This document shows, piece after piece, positions 20,396-27,813 of a stretch of DNA of 64,000 nucleotides. The notes below the pieces were generated by a model. That model was not told the origin of the DNA. It saw nothing but the letters and a program-made list of their open reading frames with translations, and did no database searches. The DNA comes from Bacillota bacterium (lineage in GTDB: Bacteria; Bacillota; Sulfobacillia; JAJYWN01; JAJZPE01). The position numbers and the translations under genes were made by a program. The DNA is taken from positions 1 through 64,000 of the forward strand of contig JAJYMC010000024.1 of the NCBI GenBank assembly GCA_021787335.1, read 5' to 3'. Numbering within the stretch: position 1 is the first letter of the stretch; every line of letters starts with the position of its first letter.

Positions 20396-20427
20396 CATAA
20401 TTATACCCGCCTACGCATAGTTATGCA
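20396..20427 (-). promoter_or_regulatory. Tandem ARG-box-like operators upstream of argG
   Basis: GCATAGTTATGC (20415-20426) is a near-perfect palindrome; CATAATTATA (20396-20405) is a second copy whose centre lies 20 bp away. The second copy sits in a larger repeat, GGGTAT to ATACCC (20388-20408). This matches the paired arrangement upstream of carA. By family knowledge these are ArgR operators; no argR gene is in this window. Nothing clear is seen in 20428-20576. Confidence 0.65.
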
Positions 20428-20576
20428 ATACCCTCAAAAAGAAAGGGAACAGGCCTTCCTGCTCGTGGGGCCGTTGTCCGGTGTGGCCGGCTTATTGCGG
20501 ACACGTCTTCAGGCCCTAATCCAGTCTTTTTGCCAAATTCTGCGGTTTATCTGCTTTTGCCGAGGCCGTCTCGGGA

Positions 20577-20605
20577 TTTACGGCCCGCCATCTTCCGGCT
20601 ATACT
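20577..20605 (+). promoter_or_regulatory. Promoter of the kimA transcript
   Basis: TTTACG (20577-20582), a 17-bp spacer and TATACT (20600-20605), directly before the riboswitch. Confidence 0.6.
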
Positions 20606-20613
20606 AATGATTT

Positions 20614-20758
20614 GTAAGCGCTGAATCCGCAAAACGGAACGGGGGAACCAGACCCTGGGGGTGAATCCGCCGCCCGCGTCCACCGTGGGGCGGCCGGTAG
20701 GGAGTCTTCGACCTCCCGAACCCGACAGCTAACCTCGTAAGCGCACAGTCGAAGAGGC
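20614..20758 (+). ncRNA. c-di-AMP riboswitch (ydaO-yuaA leader)
   Basis: The conserved segments of this riboswitch class appear in order: GCTGAATCC, GGGGGAACCA, GGGGGTGAATCC, a variable GC-rich arm, GGTAGGGAGTC, CGAACCCGACAGCTAACC and TCGTAAGCGC. The last of these pairs with the 5' GCGCT to close the structure. In this class c-di-AMP binding turns expression off. The gene below it is a KimA homologue, the same pairing as in Bacillus subtilis ydaO. Confidence 0.93.
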
Positions 20759-20783
20759 CGCCCGGCACCACGAGCTTCTCGGG

Positions 20784-20808
20784 ACGACCCCTTGGTGGGT
20801 CTTTTTTT
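20784..20808 (+). terminator. Riboswitch expression-platform terminator
   Basis: GACCC-CTTGGT-GGGTC followed by seven T, placed between the c-di-AMP aptamer and the kimA ribosome site. A competing CACCA/TGGTG pairing begins upstream at about 20766 and may act as the antiterminator. Confidence 0.75.
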
Positions 20809-20838
20809 GTTGCCGGCGAGCAAGAAGGAGTAAGGAAC

Positions 20839-22788
20839 ATGTCCAGCCCGTCACACGCCATCGTCAACCGTGCCAAGCGGCTCGTCTTCGGTCGACCGAA
20901 GCGCACCGACCAGCAGCACCAGGAAAGACTGGGGGTCGGGTCGGCCCTGGCCGTCTTCAGCGCCGACGGCCTGTCGTCGGTCGCCTACGCCACCGAGGAG
21001 ATCCTCTACGTCCTCGTCCTGGCGGGCGCCGCCGCCAGCGTCTATTCCCTGCCGGTCGGCCTGGCCATCGTCGGATTGGTCCTCGTCGTGGCCACCTCGT
21101 ACTCGCAGACCATCCGGGCCTACCCGGCAGGAGGGGGCTCCTACATCGTCTCCCGCGAGAACCTCGGGACGGTGGCCGGCCTGACCGCGGGGGCAGCCCT
21201 GCTCATCGACTACATCCTGACCGTCTCCGTGTCGACGGCCGCGGGCATCGCCGCCCTCGTCTCGGCCGTGCCGGCCCTCCGCGGTCACGAGGTCATCCTC
21301 TCCCTGGCCGCCATCTGGTTCATAGCTCTGGTCAACCTGCGCGGCGTGCGGGAGTCCGGGCTCGTCTTCGCCGTGCCCACCTACGGCTTCATCATCAGCA
21401 CCCTCGCTTTGATCGGCGCCGGCCTGTTCAAGGTGCTGGCCGGCACCTGGCATCCAATCGTCCCGCCGTCCTTCGGTTTCGGGTTCGGCAGCCCCGCCTT
21501 TCACCAGTTGACCGGGGGGGTCACGCTGTTCCTTCTGCTGCGGGCCTTCTCGTCGGGCTGTACCGCCCTGACCGGTTTGGAGGCCGTCTCCAACGGGGTT
21601 CAGGCCTTCCGGCCGCCGGAGGCGAAGAACGCCATCCGGACCATGAACCTCGAACGGACGCTCCTCTATACGATGTTCGCCGGCATCACCCTCCTCGCCT
21701 TCGGCTTCGGGGCGCTGCCCAGCGAGAGCGAAACGGTGATGAGCCAGATCGCCCGGGACGTCTTCGGGCGCAACGTCCTATACTACATCATCCAGGCGAC
21801 GACGGCGATGATCCTGCTCCTCGCGGCCAACACGGCCTACGCCGACTTCCCGCGGCTGGCCAGCTTCATGGCCCGCGACGGCTTCCTCCCCCGCCGCTTC
21901 GTCAACCGCGGCGACACCTTGGTCCTCAACTACGGCGTGTATCTGCTGGCCGGGCTGGCCTCGGCCCTCGTCGTCGTCTTCCGCGGGAGCACCCACCTGC
22001 TCATCCCGCTCTATGCCGTGGGTGTCTTCACCGCCTTCACCCTCTCCCAGACCGGCATGGTGATTCACTGGGTCCGTGACGCCCGGCGGACCGGCCAACC
22101 CCTTCGGCGGCACTGGTGGTCACTGACCATCAACGCCCTCGGGGCCTTCCTCAGCGGCACCGTGCTGATCATCATCGGCATCACCAAGTTCACCCACGGA
22201 GCCTGGATCGTCCTCATCCTGGTCCCGCTCCTGGTGGCCTACTCTCTCCACGTCCGGGGATATTACGTCCGCTTCAAGCGGCGGGTCGAGAGCCTCCTCG
22301 GCGAGCACCTGGCCATCGACGACGCCCGGCGGGTGAAGGTCGTCCTGACCATCGGCGGCCTCAGCCCGGTCATCGACCACTCGATGCGCGTGGCCCGCCG
22401 CATCTCCGACGATATCACCGCCGTCTACGTCGCCGTCGAGCCCGAGCTCGGCGAGAAGCTCCGGGGCAAGTGGGACCTGAAGCGCCACGGCGGCGTGCCC
22501 CTGGTCGTCCTGCCATCGCCCTTCCGGGACGTCGTCGGGCCCCTCCGCGAGTATGTCGAAGGGCTGCGGGCGGCCAATCCCGGGCTCCTCATCAACCTGC
22601 TCGTGCCGGTGGTCGTGACCAACGAGCCATTCGACCAGTACCTCCACAACGGCACGGCCGAAATGCTCCTCCGCGAGTTGCGCTACAGCGAGGGCATCCT
22701 CGTCACGGTCATCCCCTTCTATGTGAACATGGACGCGCGGGCGGCCAGCGCTATCACCACCGCGTCACCCGTTCAGTCGAAAGGCTGA
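20839..22788 (+). CDS. kimA: KimA-type potassium uptake permease (APC superfamily, YdaO family)
   Basis: A 649-residue protein. The APC-fold membrane part (about residues 35-470) has 12 hydrophobic helices, starting after SALAVFSADGLSSVAYATEE, which is typical of KimA. A cytosolic C-terminal domain (about 480-649) has the USP-like fold reported for KimA (VKVVLTIGGLSPVIDHSM). In Bacillus KimA is a high-affinity K+/H+ symporter whose gene and protein are both inhibited by c-di-AMP. The riboswitch upstream supports that role here. ATG at 20839 behind AAGGAG. Confidence 0.92.
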   Translation: MSSPSHAIVNRAKRLVFGRPKRTDQQHQERLGVGSALAVFSADGLSSVAYATEEILYVLVLAGAAASVYSLPVGLAIVGLVLVVATSYSQTIRAYPAGGGSYIVSRENLGTVAGLTAGAALLIDYILTVSVSTAAGIAALVSAVPALRGHEVILSLAAIWFIALVNLRGVRESGLVFAVPTYGFIISTLALIGAGLFKVLAGTWHPIVPPSFGFGFGSPAFHQLTGGVTLFLLLRAFSSGCTALTGLEAVSNGVQAFRPPEAKNAIRTMNLERTLLYTMFAGITLLAFGFGALPSESETVMSQIARDVFGRNVLYYIIQATTAMILLLAANTAYADFPRLASFMARDGFLPRRFVNRGDTLVLNYGVYLLAGLASALVVVFRGSTHLLIPLYAVGVFTAFTLSQTGMVIHWVRDARRTGQPLRRHWWSLTINALGAFLSGTVLIIIGITKFTHGAWIVLILVPLLVAYSLHVRGYYVRFKRRVESLLGEHLAIDDARRVKVVLTIGGLSPVIDHSMRVARRISDDITAVYVAVEPELGEKLRGKWDLKRHGGVPLVVLPSPFRDVVGPLREYVEGLRAANPGLLINLLVPVVVTNEPFDQYLHNGTAEMLLRELRYSEGILVTVIPFYVNMDARAASAITTASPVQSKG

Positions 22789-22820
22789 AGCCCGCGCCGA
22801 ACATATCTGGCCAAAAGATA

Positions 22821-22847
22821 ACCCCTCCCGCATGGGAGGGGTTTTTT
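22821..22847. terminator. Bidirectional terminator between kimA and the rluD-type gene
   Basis: ACCCCTCCC-GCAT-GGGAGGGGT followed by TTTTTT on the plus strand. On the minus strand the stem is followed by TATCTTTT, so it can also end the convergent pseudouridine-synthase operon. Confidence 0.85.
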
Positions 22848-22877
22848 CATCAGAAGAGCGGAGCCGTCGCCGGGTGG

Positions 22878-23852
22878 CTATTTGGCTGTCCTGAGCCAGT
22901 CGAGAAGGGCCTGGAAGTCGGAGGGCGGCTCGGCGGTGAAGGTCAGCTCCTCGCCCGTCCGCGGGTGGGCGAACGAGATCGACCAGGCGTGGAGGGCCTG
23001 CCCCTCGACGAAGGGGGCCTTCTTCTTCGGCCCGTAGACCGGGTCGCCGAGGACCGGGTGGCCGATGAAGGCGAAGTGGACGCGGATCTGGTGGGTCCGT
23101 CCCGTGTCCAGCTCGGCCTCGACCAGGGTGGACCGGGGGAACCGCTCACGAACGGTGAAGCGGGTTCGCGCCGGGCGGCCGCCCTCGACGACGGCCATCC
23201 GCTTGCGTTCCACCGGATGCCTGGTGATGGGCGCCTCAATCACGCCCCGTTCGTCTTTCATGCCGCCGGAGACGACGGCCAGGTAGCGTCGCTTCAGGTG
23301 CCGGTCCTTGAGCTGCCCGGACAGGGACAGGTGAGCCGCGTCGTTCTTGGCCACGACCAGAAGGCCGGTGGTATCGCGGTCGAGCCTGTGGACGATGCCG
23401 GGCCGCAGGACATCGTTGATCCCGGAGAGGTCGACGCAGTGCTCCAGAAGGGCGTTGACCAGCGTCCCGTCCTCGTGGCCGGCCGCCGGGTGAACGACCA
23501 TCCCCCTGGGTTTGTTGATAACCAGGAGGTCGGAGTCCTCATAGACGATGTCCAGGGGGATGTTCTCGCCAGTCAGGTGGAGCGGCTCTGGGGCCGGTAT
23601 CTCCATGCGGACGGCCTCCCCCGGAGTCACTTTGTGGCTGGCCTTGACCGGCCGGCCTTCGGTGGTCACGTGGCCCTCGTCGATGAGCCGGCGGGCGTGC
23701 GAACGCGTCACACCGGCCTCCGGGCGCGCCGCCAGGAACTGGTCGATGCGCAACCCCTCGTCCTCCGGGCCGGCGGTCAGGTCGACCGTCCGCGGACCGG
23801 CCTGACCGGCTTGGGCCGACTTGCCCGGACCGTCGGCGTGACGTTGGCTCAC
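22878..23852 (-). CDS. RluA/RluD family pseudouridine synthase
   Basis: Isomerises specific uridines in rRNA. An S4 RNA-binding domain covers about residues 33-90 (RIDQFLAAR, SHARRLIDEGHV). The catalytic domain contains HRLDRDTTGLLV with the catalytic Asp, plus LDTGRTHQIRVH. Closest in layout to RluD (Bacillus YlyB), which also follows lspA. GTG start at 23852 overlaps the lspA stop (GTGA). The first 20 residues are low complexity. Exact target site unknown. Confidence 0.9.
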   Translation of the reverse strand: MSQRHADGPGKSAQAGQAGPRTVDLTAGPEDEGLRIDQFLAARPEAGVTRSHARRLIDEGHVTTEGRPVKASHKVTPGEAVRMEIPAPEPLHLTGENIPLDIVYEDSDLLVINKPRGMVVHPAAGHEDGTLVNALLEHCVDLSGINDVLRPGIVHRLDRDTTGLLVVAKNDAAHLSLSGQLKDRHLKRRYLAVVSGGMKDERGVIEAPITRHPVERKRMAVVEGGRPARTRFTVRERFPRSTLVEAELDTGRTHQIRVHFAFIGHPVLGDPVYGPKKKAPFVEGQALHAWSISFAHPRTGEELTFTAEPPSDFQALLDWLRTAK

Positions 23853-24352
23853 GGCTGGCCCCCCTTGCCCGCCACGCCCGGTTCGGGCGATCGCAGGACC
23901 AGGTAGGCGAAGAGCAAGACGCCGACCACCAGCGAGCTGTCGGCGACGTTGAAGACCGGCCAGACCCGAAAGTCCAGGAAGTCGATGACCAGCCCGCCGT
24001 GAAGACGGTCCCAGAGGTTGCCCAGGGCCCCCCCGAGCATCAGACCGAGGGCGATCTGGTAGGCCAGACCGTCCTTACCGAGGCGCCCGGCGAAGAAGAC
24101 GATGAGGGCCACCACCGCGAGGGTGACGATGATGAAGAAGACCGTCCGGTTTGGCAACAGGCCGAAGGCGGCCCCGGGGTTGCGGACGTACGTAAGATGA
24201 AAGACCCCCGGGATGACGGGGATCGAGTCCAGCTCACTCATGTTCCTGACGACGGCGATCTTGGTCAGCCGGTCGATGAGGACGATGGCGGCGGCGGTGA
24301 TGGCGAGCGGCAATGGCGACATCCTTTTCTGGTCCGCGCTGTCTTGGCTCAT
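23849..24352 (-). CDS. lspA: Lipoprotein signal peptidase (signal peptidase II)
   Basis: An aspartic membrane protease that removes signal peptides from diacylglyceryl prolipoproteins. Four hydrophobic helices; conserved YVRNPGAAFGLL, GALGNLWDRL and VWPVFNVADSSL, the last two holding the two catalytic Asp residues. 167 residues. ATG at 24352; the ribosome site is weak, and an ATG ten codons later (AAAAGG upstream) is an alternative start. Confidence 0.95.
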   Translation of the reverse strand: MSQDSADQKRMSPLPLAITAAAIVLIDRLTKIAVVRNMSELDSIPVIPGVFHLTYVRNPGAAFGLLPNRTVFFIIVTLAVVALIVFFAGRLGKDGLAYQIALGLMLGGALGNLWDRLHGGLVIDFLDFRVWPVFNVADSSLVVGVLLFAYLVLRSPEPGVAGKGGQP

Positions 24353-24423
24353 TTTACCACGCCTATGGACGGGCTTTCAACCCGACCAGGCCGACGGGTG
24401 TCGACCGGTTCCGGCGCCGAGCG

Positions 24424-25104
24424 TCATTCCTCGACCTTGGACCCCGGCGGCTTGACCTCCTTGCGCCGCCTGGAGTCGAGGATGGCCTCGCCCTTCTCGT
24501 CGACCAGGCGCTCGACCTCTTCGACCGTGCCCTCCGGTTCCTCGGCGTCGCCGAAGACGTTGTTCGTGAGGTCCCGCCCCGGGGTGTCCTGGGGCCCGCT
24601 GGCGGTCCCGTAGCGGGCCACGGCCTGCCAGGTGTCCTCGCCGTCGAAGCCGACCCCGCCCTTGTCGCCGGTCCAACTACGGCCGAAGGGCGGATAGAGC
24701 ACGTCTTCCTCGACCGGGCGCGGGTGCCGGTCGGGGAGTCCGTCGGTGGCCGCCTGGCAGCGTAGGCAGCGAGTGGCCTCGGGCATGGCCTCCAGCCGGC
24801 CCTCCCCGATGGGGCCGCCACAGACGTCGCAGACCCCGTAGGTGCCCTCGTCCAGCTTCTCCAGGGCCCGCCCGACGCGGTCCAGGAAGACCTGCTCGTT
24901 GCCGATGAGCCCGAGGTCCTTCTCCCGCTCGAAGGTTTCGCTCGCCAGGTCGGCCGGATGGTTGTCGTAGGACGAGAGTTCCTGCACCGAAGACTGCTCG
25001 CTTTCATCGAAGCTGCGCCGGTTGAGCGTGTCGACGGTACGGCGCAGTTCCTCCTGGCGGTCGAGCAGGCGCCGGCGGACGGTTTCACGGTTGAATGAGG
25101 TCAT
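24424..25104 (-). CDS. TraR/DksA-type zinc-finger protein, YteA family
   Basis: A 226-residue protein. The N-terminal helical hairpin (residues 1-75, rich in Glu/Arg) and a four-Cys zinc finger (CDVCGGPIGEGRLE then CLRC, about 89-113) match TraR/DksA proteins. The long C-terminal acidic extension and the FDGEDTWQAVARYGTASGPQ segment are typical of the YteA subgroup, found in spore formers. Role unproven. The ATG at 25104 was chosen for GGAGCGGGGAAG upstream and the start of similarity. Confidence 0.85.
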   Translation of the reverse strand: MTSFNRETVRRRLLDRQEELRRTVDTLNRRSFDESEQSSVQELSSYDNHPADLASETFEREKDLGLIGNEQVFLDRVGRALEKLDEGTYGVCDVCGGPIGEGRLEAMPEATRCLRCQAATDGLPDRHPRPVEEDVLYPPFGRSWTGDKGGVGFDGEDTWQAVARYGTASGPQDTPGRDLTNNVFGDAEEPEGTVEEVERLVDEKGEAILDSRRRKEVKPPGSKVEE

Positions 25105-25157
25105 GTCTTCCCCGCTCCCTTCGTTTGGGCGACCGCGCCTCTCCGGCCCGGGCCCGG

Positions 25158-25457
25158 TCACTGACCAAGCTTGGTATTGACGATCCGGACCAACTCGGCG
25201 ATGACTTCGCCGATGTACGGCAGGCGGGCCAGGAGGGGCCGCTGTAACAGGTACAGGACGACGCCGGTGATGAGGGTGAAACCGACGGCGACGCCGAACC
25301 CGCGGGCCACACCGCCGATGAAGTTGACGTAGAGCAGCCGCCAAGGGTGCTGCAGGAGGTAGACATACTCGGCCAGCTTCATTTTCTCCATGCTGACGGA
25401 GAGGGTCTCGACCTTGCGGATGAGCTTCTCCACCAGCGAGTTGTCGACCTGGGCCAT
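25158..25457 (-). CDS. DUF5665 family small membrane protein
   Basis: 99 residues: an N-terminal amphipathic helix (MEKMKLAEYVYLLQHPW), a membrane segment with GGVARGFGVAVGF, and a C-terminal helix. The pattern matches the DUF5665 family, common in spore-forming Bacillota; function unknown. ATG at 25457 is preferred because GGAGG is 7 bases upstream; a GTG two codons earlier is too close to it. Confidence 0.8.
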   Translation of the reverse strand: MAQVDNSLVEKLIRKVETLSVSMEKMKLAEYVYLLQHPWRLLYVNFIGGVARGFGVAVGFTLITGVVLYLLQRPLLARLPYIGEVIAELVRIVNTKLGQ

Positions 25458-25570
25458 CTTCACGCCTCCGTCACCCGTTTGGCACGAAGGTTATTATGCC
25501 CGCTGGAACCAGACGTCGCCGTGGCCCGTCTATCAACTATCGACTGACGAAAGAAGGACACCCAAGGCCA

Positions 25571-26440
25571 ATGGGACAGAGAGCCGTAGACCCAACCGAG
25601 CCGTTGCCGGACAAGCCGTCACTGGCCGCCAACTACTCTTCAGCGCTGATGGACCGGCTGGCCGTGGATAACCAGGCCGTCGACATCATCAAGGTCTCAG
25701 AATTCGACCGGCCGGAACTCCTGGATGAGTATGCCGCCGCCCGCCGCCGCAAGCCGCTGATCCTGCACGGCCTGGGGCACGCCGCCCAGCCGGGGAAACC
25801 CGGGTTCCCGGCGGCCTTTGAACCGGCCACCCTTCGGTCCGCCCTGGCGGCCACGGACTCCGTCTATCTCTCCGCACACCTGTCGTGTCACGCGTTGCAG
25901 GCCGTCCGGCTATCCCCGGATGCCTTCCTCGTGGCGCTGGTCGCGGACATCGACCGGGTACGGGAGGCCTCCGGGCTGCCCGTGCTCCTGGAGAACGGGC
26001 ACTGGTACCTCCCCGTCCCTGACCGTCCCGACAACCCCGAGTACATCGCCGACCCGGCCTTCATCGCCACGGCCCTGGCGGCCACGGGCTGCCGCCTCCT
26101 CCTTGACCTCGCCCACGCCCGGATCGCGGCCTGGCATCGCGGTGAAGACCGTCGAGACTACCTTTCCGCCCTGCCCCTCGATCTCGTCGATGAGATCCAC
26201 GTCGTGGGAGTGGCGATGGTGGACGACGAACCGCGCGACCGGCATCAGGAGATGGACGAGGACGACTACGCCACCCTGGCCTGGGTCCTGGAGAGGGCCC
26301 CCGCCCATCTGGTGACCCTCGAGTATGGCGGAGTCGACGGCAGCGCCCTGGACGAACGGTCGGACGCCACGGCCCTTGGCCGGCAACTCGAACGGCTGCG
26401 CGCCATCATCAGTGGAATCAGGGGAGGCTCGGGCAGATGA
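25571..26440 (+). CDS. DUF692 family protein (predicted multinuclear iron enzyme)
   Basis: 289 residues, TIM-barrel type. DUF692 proteins such as MbnB and TglH bind two or three iron atoms and modify cysteines of ribosomal peptides. The expected ligand positions are present: LHGLGH, SAHLS, LLENG, LDLAHARIAA, EIHVVGVA, DRHQEMDEDD and TLEYGG. MbnB and TglH work with partner proteins and precursor peptides; neither is visible beside this gene. The start is uncertain: ATG at 25571 is where family similarity fits, with AAGAAGGA about 13 bases upstream. It is divergent from DUF5665 and immediately followed, in the same frame, by a Nudix remnant. Confidence 0.75.
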   Translation: MGQRAVDPTEPLPDKPSLAANYSSALMDRLAVDNQAVDIIKVSEFDRPELLDEYAAARRRKPLILHGLGHAAQPGKPGFPAAFEPATLRSALAATDSVYLSAHLSCHALQAVRLSPDAFLVALVADIDRVREASGLPVLLENGHWYLPVPDRPDNPEYIADPAFIATALAATGCRLLLDLAHARIAAWHRGEDRRDYLSALPLDLVDEIHVVGVAMVDDEPRDRHQEMDEDDYATLAWVLERAPAHLVTLEYGGVDGSALDERSDATALGRQLERLRAIISGIRGGSGR

Positions 26441-26683
26441 CCGGACCTTCGGGGCCTCTATCACCTCGCCCACCGTGACGCGTACGTCTTCGTCTTCATG
26501 GCCCGGCGAAGCCCGGGCGACCCCGTCCCCGACGGCGCCGAGATCGACCAGTGGGGCTTCTTCGCTCCGGATCGCCTGCCGTCGCCCCTCTCCACTTTCA
26601 CTCGGGAAAGACTCGCCGACGCGGTCTCGGCGGTGCCCGGCGTGATCATGAAGACGCAGCGGATAGAGGATTACCGGCTATGA
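26441..26683 (+). pseudogene. Nudix hydrolase C-terminal remnant
   Basis: Directly after the DUF692 stop, and in the same frame, the sequence reads PDLRGLYHLAHRDAYVFVF, then EIDQWGFFAPDRLP, then STFTRERLADAV, ending at a TAT-GA stop. This is the typical second half of a Nudix domain. The Nudix box (GX5EX7REUXEEXGU) and everything before it are missing, and there is no ribosome site or plausible start for a complete protein. Internal ATGs would give at most 61 residues. Interpreted as a 5'-deleted gene. Confidence 0.6.
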
Positions 26684-26709
26684 AGACTCGCGAGCCCTGG
26701 GTATGAAGA

Positions 26710-26741
26710 GGACCGGCCCATCGAGGGCCGGTCCTTCATTT
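26710..26741. terminator. Bidirectional terminator between the Nudix remnant and arcC
   Basis: A perfect 10-bp stem GGACCGGCCC-ATCGA-GGGCCGGTCC (26710-26734), followed by TTCATTTC on the plus strand and TCTTCAT on the minus strand. T-runs are imperfect. Confidence 0.65.
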
Positions 26742-26765
26742 CGGCTGTGCACTTCATGCTTGGAG

Positions 26766-27713
26766 TCAGGCCTGCACGGTCGTGCCCGCCTCGCCCCTGG
26801 CCGCCTCGGCGGCCTGTTCCAGCGAGCCGATGATGGCGCGGCGCCGGCCGTCGATCGACGACTCGACGAACCGCAGAGCCGCTTCGACCTTGGGCTTCAT
26901 GCTCCCCGCCTTGAACTGCCCCTCGCTCATGTAGGCGCGCCCTTCGGCCGGCGTGATGCTCTTCAGGAACTTCTGGTCCGGCTTCCCGTAGTTGACGGCC
27001 ACGCCCGGCACATCGGTCAGGATGAGCAACGTCTCGGCGTCAAGGTCCGAGGCAAGGCGCATGGCGGCGAGATCCTTGTCGATGACGGCTTCGATCCCCT
27101 CGAGCCGGCTTTCGCGGGAGACCACCGGGATGCCCCCACCGCCTGAGGCGACCACCAGAGCCCCAGCGGCGACCAGAGCCTTGATCGCCGGGCCCTCGAC
27201 GATGGCCTTGGGCTCAGGCGAGGCGACGACCCGGCGCCAGCCGCGGCCGGCGTCCTCGACCATCTTGAACCCTCGCTCGGACATCAGCTTTTGAGCCCGC
27301 TTCTCGGTGTAGAAGGGGCCGATGGGCTTGGTCGGCTTGTCGAAGGCCGGGTCGGCCGGGTCGACCAGGACCTGGGTCACCAGCGAGACGACGGGCCGGT
27401 CGAGACCCACCCGCTTCAGCTCATTGCCCAGGGCCTGCTGGATCATGTAACCGATGAGCCCCTGGCTCTCCGCCCCGCAGACGTAGAGGGGCATAGCCGG
27501 GACGACCTTGTTGGCTTCTTCGTTCTGGATGAGGATGTTGCCGACCTGCGGACCGTTGCCATGGGTGACGACGACCTGATACCCGTGACGGAGAAGGCTG
27601 ACGATGGGATTCGAGGACTCATAGACGTTGGCCAGTTGTTCCCCGAAGTCGCCGGGCTGGTTAGCTTTTAGGATAGCGTTGCCGCCAAGGGCGACAACGA
27701 TGAGGTGACTCAT
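26766..27713 (-). CDS. arcC: Carbamate kinase
   Basis: Reversibly converts carbamoyl phosphate and ADP to ATP and carbamate. Amino-acid-kinase fold with IVVALGGNAIL at the N-terminus, VVTHGNGPQVGN, VVASGGGGIPVV and a C-terminal GSMKPKVEAALRFVE. 315 residues, full length. No arcA or arcB is adjacent, so the classic arginine deiminase pathway is not encoded here. ATG at 27713 behind GGGGGAGGG. It lies 97 bp after alr on the same strand and may share its transcript. Confidence 0.95.
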   Translation of the reverse strand: MSHLIVVALGGNAILKANQPGDFGEQLANVYESSNPIVSLLRHGYQVVVTHGNGPQVGNILIQNEEANKVVPAMPLYVCGAESQGLIGYMIQQALGNELKRVGLDRPVVSLVTQVLVDPADPAFDKPTKPIGPFYTEKRAQKLMSERGFKMVEDAGRGWRRVVASPEPKAIVEGPAIKALVAAGALVVASGGGGIPVVSRESRLEGIEAVIDKDLAAMRLASDLDAETLLILTDVPGVAVNYGKPDQKFLKSITPAEGRAYMSEGQFKAGSMKPKVEAALRFVESSIDGRRRAIIGSLEQAAEAARGEAGTTVQA

Positions 27714-27813
27714 TGTTTCCCTCCCCCGGCCCCCACGGCGCCGACCTGAGGCCGGTCAAGGCGAGATGGCGCCGGTCTCCCAGGGTTCTCCCCCGGTGTT
27801 TCTATGGCCCGAA

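Noticed and set aside
22116-23906. A 596-codon plus-strand frame covering the end of kimA and the rluD-type gene
   Set aside because: Runs through the kimA stop, a terminator and an opposite-strand gene; Arg/Pro/Gly-rich shadow.
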